Origin: Marisa cornuarietis
Lineage: Eukaryota > Mollusca > Gastropoda > Architaenioglossa > Ampullariidae
Reading direction: 5' to 3'
DNA length: 64,000 bases
NCBI GenBank assembly: GCA_004794655.1
Contig: SMMW01000622.1
Span: 2,604,001 to 2,668,000 of the forward strand
A program made the position numbers and the translations under genes. The stretch's first letter is position 1; the number at the start of each line of letters is the position of its first letter. This document shows positions 59,316 to 64,000 of the stretch, piece by piece. A model generated the notes under the pieces. The model saw only the letters and a list, made by a program, of their open reading frames with translations, had not been told where the DNA came from and did not search any database.

Positions 59316-60539
59316 CGAAGAAGGGGATAATATGGAAAATGAAATAGATAACAGTGTAGCAGCTATGTTGCACAGAGAGCGTGCCAAGGTCATTTTCCTT
59401 CTTATGGTTACCGTTTATTGCACTACTGTACGGACTGTCGTTTTCTGTTCCTTGTACACTATACGAATTGACAGGTGAATAGAGACAGGCTGATATCGGC
59501 AAAGGTGCAAAGGCCGGTGTCTACTCAATTTACAGACAAGAACGAGACCTAAAAAGTCTTTTGTGACATGGACTTTGATGACAGAGGTTAGCCCGTACGC
59601 CGCAAGTGATTGTGGGCTGTAAGTTTGAAGCTTCCAGGGATCGTGCATTACACAAGGCACGATTGTACTTTTTGTTACATGAATGATTTAGCTTGCTGTA
59701 TTTTATTATCGTGCAATATTTAGTACAATTTGAACAATTAGTAGTACCCGTTGCTAAGGAAAAACAGTTAAATTGTCATTTTTAACCAGCTTTTCTCAAA
59801 ATGGCCGTCACCATATTAGCACACTTCAAACCTTTATAACTCATTCAATATTAGGACGAGAAGAACAACTTTGGTGTCGAAATAAAGGTCAAAACCTGTA
59901 CATTAAAAAAAAATTTACAGTTAACAAAATCTCACATTTCCGACTTCCGACTCATTCCGTGGTGGTGGGTCTCTCTCTCTCACACATGTGTATGAGAGGG
60001 TGCGTGCGCCCTTGTGTATGTGCCATTTCATGTGTAATGACTATAGCGACCGGCCTGCACTAAAAACACGTGTGGGACTTGAACATCCGTACAATGATTT
60101 ACGCGCCAACAAAAATTGGAAGGGGGAAATAATATTAGCACTAAACCCTTTATTAGTTTTCATTCATTTCAAGTCGTCGAGTTTCCCCAAAGAACGAATG
60201 ACTTCTAACAGCCTCCTGTACTATTGGTACCCGGCTACAAAGCCATTCAAACTGACTTAAATCATCAACGTCACCGAATTGATGTCATCATTTGGCTTAT
60301 TGGATTGGTAGTGAAGTAAACTTACTGTATTTTGCGCGTTTTTCCTCAGTTAATCTTGCTTTAAATGCTCATGGTTTGACCAGCGTTTGGTTTTGTTGTG
60401 ATCCTCGTGATTATACATATATACATACGTACATATAGCCCTTGACTAGTACCAACTGACAAAAAGGGGTTTCTTGTAGGCATCTAGGGAGACGACCGTG
60501 TTCCATAAACAAAACTTTATGATAATCTGAATAGTCTCC

Positions 60540-60850
60540 TCAGGCGCTTGGTCTCGAATGCCTATATTCTCCTCTCAGTATCGCCAAGCAGCGTTCGCGT
60601 CTCACATTCGTACAGTAGGATTGTAATATCTGTACAGTCTGTACCTCATAGCAAAGCCGATGGTCTTGCTGCACCATATCCTGTCCAGTCTGGCCATGGC
60701 TGCTGTCGCTGTTGCGATCGCGACGAATGCCGTAGAGCTGCCATCTTTGGGAAAGGATTTGGAGCTGTATCTCTTCTCGAGCTGTACTCCGTTCATCTAG
60801 ATCTCTGCTGTGGCGGGGCCGTTATTTTAAATTTCTTCGATTTCCCATGA
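60540..60850 (-). mobile_element. RT C-terminal fragment (RTE-like LINE)
   Basis: Minus-strand frames read AMARLDRIWCSKTIGFAMRY (about 60700-60640), preceded by SFPKDGSSTAFVAIATATA, and in the next frame CETRTLLGDTERR followed by an AFETKRLRR end. Together they resemble the C-terminal RT region of RTE-type LINEs (KDG...AAMARL.RIW...YGCETW.L..DTERRI.AFE..C). Frame shifts and stops mark it as dead. Confidence 0.65.
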
Positions 60851-61140
60851 GCGTCCCGTTCTTATCAATAACGACGACGATAAAGCTTGCTGGGCTCATT
60901 TGCCAAGTGAAAAGTTTTCTTGTCACAGAGGTAGAGACTTTCTAAGGGGTGGGGGGGGGGCGGAGAGTGGCAACAGTGTGACATCCGCCTGCTCATCTAT
61001 CGATGAGCCATCAGCTGTTCGCGAATGTATGGGCCTACATGAAGAGGGATAAGGCATTTCGTGATGTGACGCCGATGCTCTGTCGACCTGCAGGCTGCTG
61101 GCTTCGTGGAAGCATGATCGAGACATCGATAAAAAGTTAG

Positions 61141-61168
61141 ATTATTTATTTATTTATTTATTTATTTT
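61141..61168. repeat. (ATTT)n microsatellite
   Basis: About six ATTT units in non-coding DNA. Confidence 0.85.
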
Positions 61169-61169
61169 T

Positions 61170-62410
61170 GAATTTATTTTTATTCTAAAGTTTCTGCTGC
61201 CAATGCTTTATCTTCATCCCCGTTGTTACCGCATATGGGATTGCAAAAACCTTACCCTCACTACTCTGACCAGACAGTCCTAGGGGAAAGGACAGCATGC
61301 TGCTGATAAGAAAAAAAAAGTGCGGAGATTCAATCTAAACCCGTTCTTTAAGTAGTGAGTACTGCGAATCTTTTGTTTTGTTTGTTTTTATTTTGTGTGA
61401 GCTGCCATAATGACCCACAGTATGAGTCGGCTGTCATCTTTGATGACTGCCCTCTTAATCACAGAAAAAAGCCTGACACGCTAAAGGCGGGGAGTGTGTG
61501 TGTGTTGGGAGAAGGGGGGAGACGACTGCATCGAGAAGTGTTCAGTTTCTAGTCTCCTACCATTTTCTTCTGTCTGGTTATTTCTTTATTAATTTAGTTA
61601 AATCTTGTGTGTGCGAGTCGGTCGCGATGTCTGCTGCGCTTCTTGCTGTAGAGCAGCAACGCTTCACGCTGATTCAATATTCGCTGCTTGGTGCCTTGTA
61701 TACAGCTTGTCCAATTTTTCTGATGTCTTGTTCTTTGAGTCTATCAAAATTCTGATATAGTTGAAGCATTGTGAAAGATAAGCATGGACTCGGTGTGTAG
61801 TTGCTTGTGTTCTCCAGCGCTGTGTGTGTACGAGGGAGCGAGAGAGAGAGAGAGACTGACGAAGAAGAAGTATAGATCGCTTTGGAAGGAAGGAGGGAAG
61901 AAGTACAAAGGCCGTGCCATTACTGGTAAATAGAAGGTTCTGGAAACAGTCAGGTTTTAAGGTATGAGAATGCTCAAGATGCACTGTCTTCTTATTTAAC
62001 CAATAGATGTTTTATATTTTTAAACGAGAAACTGGGAACGGCTAATACTTTATCTTGAGTGGCTGACCTCTAATGAATGTGTAAGAACTGCTTTTGTTTT
62101 TGTCTTTCTTGTAGTATTGACCGCTTCTTTGTCTTCACCAACCACGAGATTTAGCAGTTTATTATTTCTTTAGATAACATTTTTGCTATACTATTCATAT
62201 TGTTTTACTTCTCATAAAAAGCTCAAAAAGTGTAAGTGAAAAGCCCTGTGTGTACATGCGTGGGGGCTTGTGAATTGTCGTTTAAACGTTTACCAGAGAT
62301 CAATAGACCGAGGCCGACACAGGCAGTAGTGTCAGGTGGCGAGTGTGTGGCAGATTGTCAGAGACTGGAGAGAGCGAGCCTGACGTTAAGAGGTGATGCT
62401 AATGACCATC
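61170..62410. other. Non-coding DNA, no gene recognised
   Basis: CpG-containing but without recognisable ORFs. A GAGAGA run lies near 61838-61855. Confidence 0.4.
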
Positions 62411-62545
62411 AGGGCAAGACAACATTTTACAGGCTAGCAGGACAAGACAACATTTTATAGGGCAGTAGGTTAAGATGACTTTTTCTTAATAGGCCAGCAG
62501 GTTAAGATAGGATTTTATAGGTCAGCAGGACAATACAACAGCAAC
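62411..62545. repeat. About 30-bp imperfect minisatellite
   Basis: Four to five imperfect units of 28-32 bases, each with a CAGG(A/T)(C/T)AAGA-type start and an ATTTTATAGG-type end. Confidence 0.65.
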
Positions 62546-63349
62546 AGCTTTATTTCACCTTTCACTGACGAATATTCTCGACGTTGTGCATCCTACACCC
62601 CGCCTGTCTACCTCACAGCATCCTTCCTCCATGCCTCGCTCATTCTTCTCCATTTTTGACCTGTCATTTTTGTTTTGCTTTGTCTTTTGTTTGTTTGGTT
62701 TGTTTTTTTGGAGGGGGGTTGTTTGTTTGGTCTGTTCAACTTTCTTCCGAGTTATAGTTTTTTCTATGGCTTGCTCAACGTCATGGTATCTTTCTGTCTG
62801 TTTGTCATTTGCTGGGCTCCCCCGCCCTGTGTTTTTATTTTGTTTTAATCGCTTTCTGTTTCTGTCGACCTGTCAGTTTGTTCCTCATTTTCTCGCAGTT
62901 CCCATCGTTTTTCCATCTCTCTCTGTCTGTCCGTGTGTTTATGGCTAAACCAAACTACGTTTCTCGTGAGACGCTTACAAGAGAGAGAGAGACAGAGACA
63001 CGAGACAGCACGAGGTTGTGTTAAACAAGACATCGATCGTGTCTGAAAAAGAAATACTTGTTACTGAACGTGGGCGTGAATATCCTGCTGGCTGTAAGAG
63101 GCAGTTTTGTGTTTGCCCCATGCTACACATCACTTACTGTGTGTTGTTACCGCTCTTGAGGTTCTTCCAGAAGATTGCTGTAGATGCGAGGAAAAAAAAA
63201 GCGAAGGTCAAATATTGAGAACGTATATTTTTCGGATTTTATTATAGAAGATCTCTGGTAGGTTACAGCATCCGTCTGCCACATGGACTTAAACGATTTT
63301 GAGTCGAAAGTCTATCCGATCTGCCGAAATAAAATCAATCTCGTTGAAG
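62546..63349. other. Non-coding DNA, no gene recognised
   Basis: Pyrimidine-rich on the plus strand around 62640-62930, which creates long hydrophobic chance ORFs (62586-62948). No domain. Confidence 0.4.
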
Positions 63350-63425
63350 TAGATTATAATAACAGAGGATTAATAAAGCGCGTCTGCCGCTAGACAATAA
63401 GCTTTACGCGCTGTACATCGCGCGT
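63350..63425 (-). repeat. LINE 3'-end relic with GCGC stem signature
   Basis: TTATAATAACAGAGG is followed by TTAATAAAGCGCGTCTGCC and AAGCTTTACGCGCTGTACA. The two GCGC-type blocks after an AT-rich lead match the layout of the tails at 42371 and 42802. Confidence 0.45.
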
Positions 63426-63429
63426 GCGT

Positions 63430-63430
<1 letters not shown>

Positions 63431-63488
<58 letters not shown>
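63431..63488. repeat. (CA)n microsatellite
   Basis: About 29 perfect CA units adjoining the LINE tail relic. Confidence 0.95.
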
Positions 63489-63492
<4 letters not shown>

Positions 63493-63633
63493 ATCTGTGA
63501 CCCACTGTGTCACACAGATTCTCTTCGACGTATCTCTTCCACCGGTCACTGTGGTGTGGTGCAGAGAATATGTGTGATGAATATTTTTTTCAGTACCAAA
63601 CCAAGTCCCTGACGCCCCTATCTTGATGATAAC

Positions 63634-63708
63634 TAATCGTGTCAGGTGTAAATTTGAATAATCGTGTCAGGTGTAAATCTGAATAATAGTGTCAGGTGTA
63701 AATTGGAA
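63634..63708 (+). repeat. 25-bp tandem repeat, three units
   Basis: Three units at an exact 25-base period, each containing GTGTCAGGTGTAAAT; changes are limited to single bases. Confidence 0.85.
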
Positions 63709-64000
63709 CACCGTTTTGGCATTTGTGCAACACAAAGCGCAGCCAGAAAAAAACTAGGAAAAGTGGTTCCTCTGTGCCAGTCTGTTCACAATGCCAGTCT
63801 GCCCTTACGTGCATAAGTATTTCTGGCTGTAGGGTGAACGTGAGCAGCAACATGTTTTAAAGACATTGATTCGCTTGTATTCGTAGGGCTAGGTGCTGGC
63901 AAGTTATAACGTCTACTTACTTTGTCATAAGTGTTACATTCGTTGCTGCACACCATCGCCGTAGTATAAACCTGTTGTACCACGTGACACGTTCCACTTC

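Noticed and set aside
62586..62948. 120-codon hydrophobic ORF that looks like a multi-pass membrane protein
   Set aside because: Arises from a pyrimidine-rich tract rich in TTT/CTT; no family resemblance or splice signals.

Overview
This is a 64 kb piece of an animal nuclear genome, most likely a marine mollusc (gastropod-like). That assignment is an inference. The genes have many short exons with GT-AG introns, base composition is AT-rich, and the intergenic DNA is full of decayed LINEs with RNase H domains, RTE-like LINEs, tRNA-derived SINEs and DNA-transposon relics of the kind common in lophotrochozoans. There are no bacterial operons, CRISPR arrays or phage genes.

Four protein-coding genes can be read with exon boundaries that keep frame throughout. 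(1) CSRNP/Axud1 (+, coding 8202-14373, 3 coding exons, 766 aa), a cysteine/serine-rich nuclear transcription factor with an AU-rich 3'UTR. (2) LETMD1-like (-, coding 29025-22726, 8 exons, 356 aa), a mitochondrial inner-membrane LETM1-domain protein. (3) SNAPC5-like (+, coding 29247-32735, 4 exons, 137 aa, with an alternative terminal exon at 33489-33625), a small subunit of the snRNA-activating complex. (4) Prohibitin-1 (-, coding 38535-34263, 6 exons, 272 aa). CSRNP and LETMD1 are tail to tail, LETMD1 and SNAPC5 are head to head with only 221 bp between start codons, and SNAPC5 and PHB1 are tail to tail with poly(A) signals about 25 bp apart. From memory, human CSRNP2 and LETMD1 are also convergent neighbours, so the pair may be an ancient microsynteny.

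From about 38.7 to 49 kb there is no host gene, only nested mobile elements: a 5'-truncated RNase H LINE with a 13-bp target-site duplication (40318-42235), two near-identical LINE 3' ends (42371 and 42802), a decayed RT/RNase H LINE (about 43870-45790), a decayed endonuclease/RT LINE (46891-48416) and a tRNA-derived SINE (48630-48905). Further LINE copies sit in LETMD1 introns (23313-24791 and 26308-27405). From 49 to 64 kb I see mostly featureless non-coding DNA with minisatellites, a possible first exon at 53705, an acidic transposase-like relic at 59087 and an RT fragment at 60540.

The least expected signal is a set of three inverted-repeat elements (9785-10789, about 29779-30822, about 36617-37337). 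Their arms are tandem arrays of short degenerate modules (15 to 22 bp) around a shared core of the type ATT-x-G-x-CC. Each sits in an intron of a different housekeeping gene. One has an 8-bp target duplication and remnants resembling a Mutator-like (MULE) transposase.
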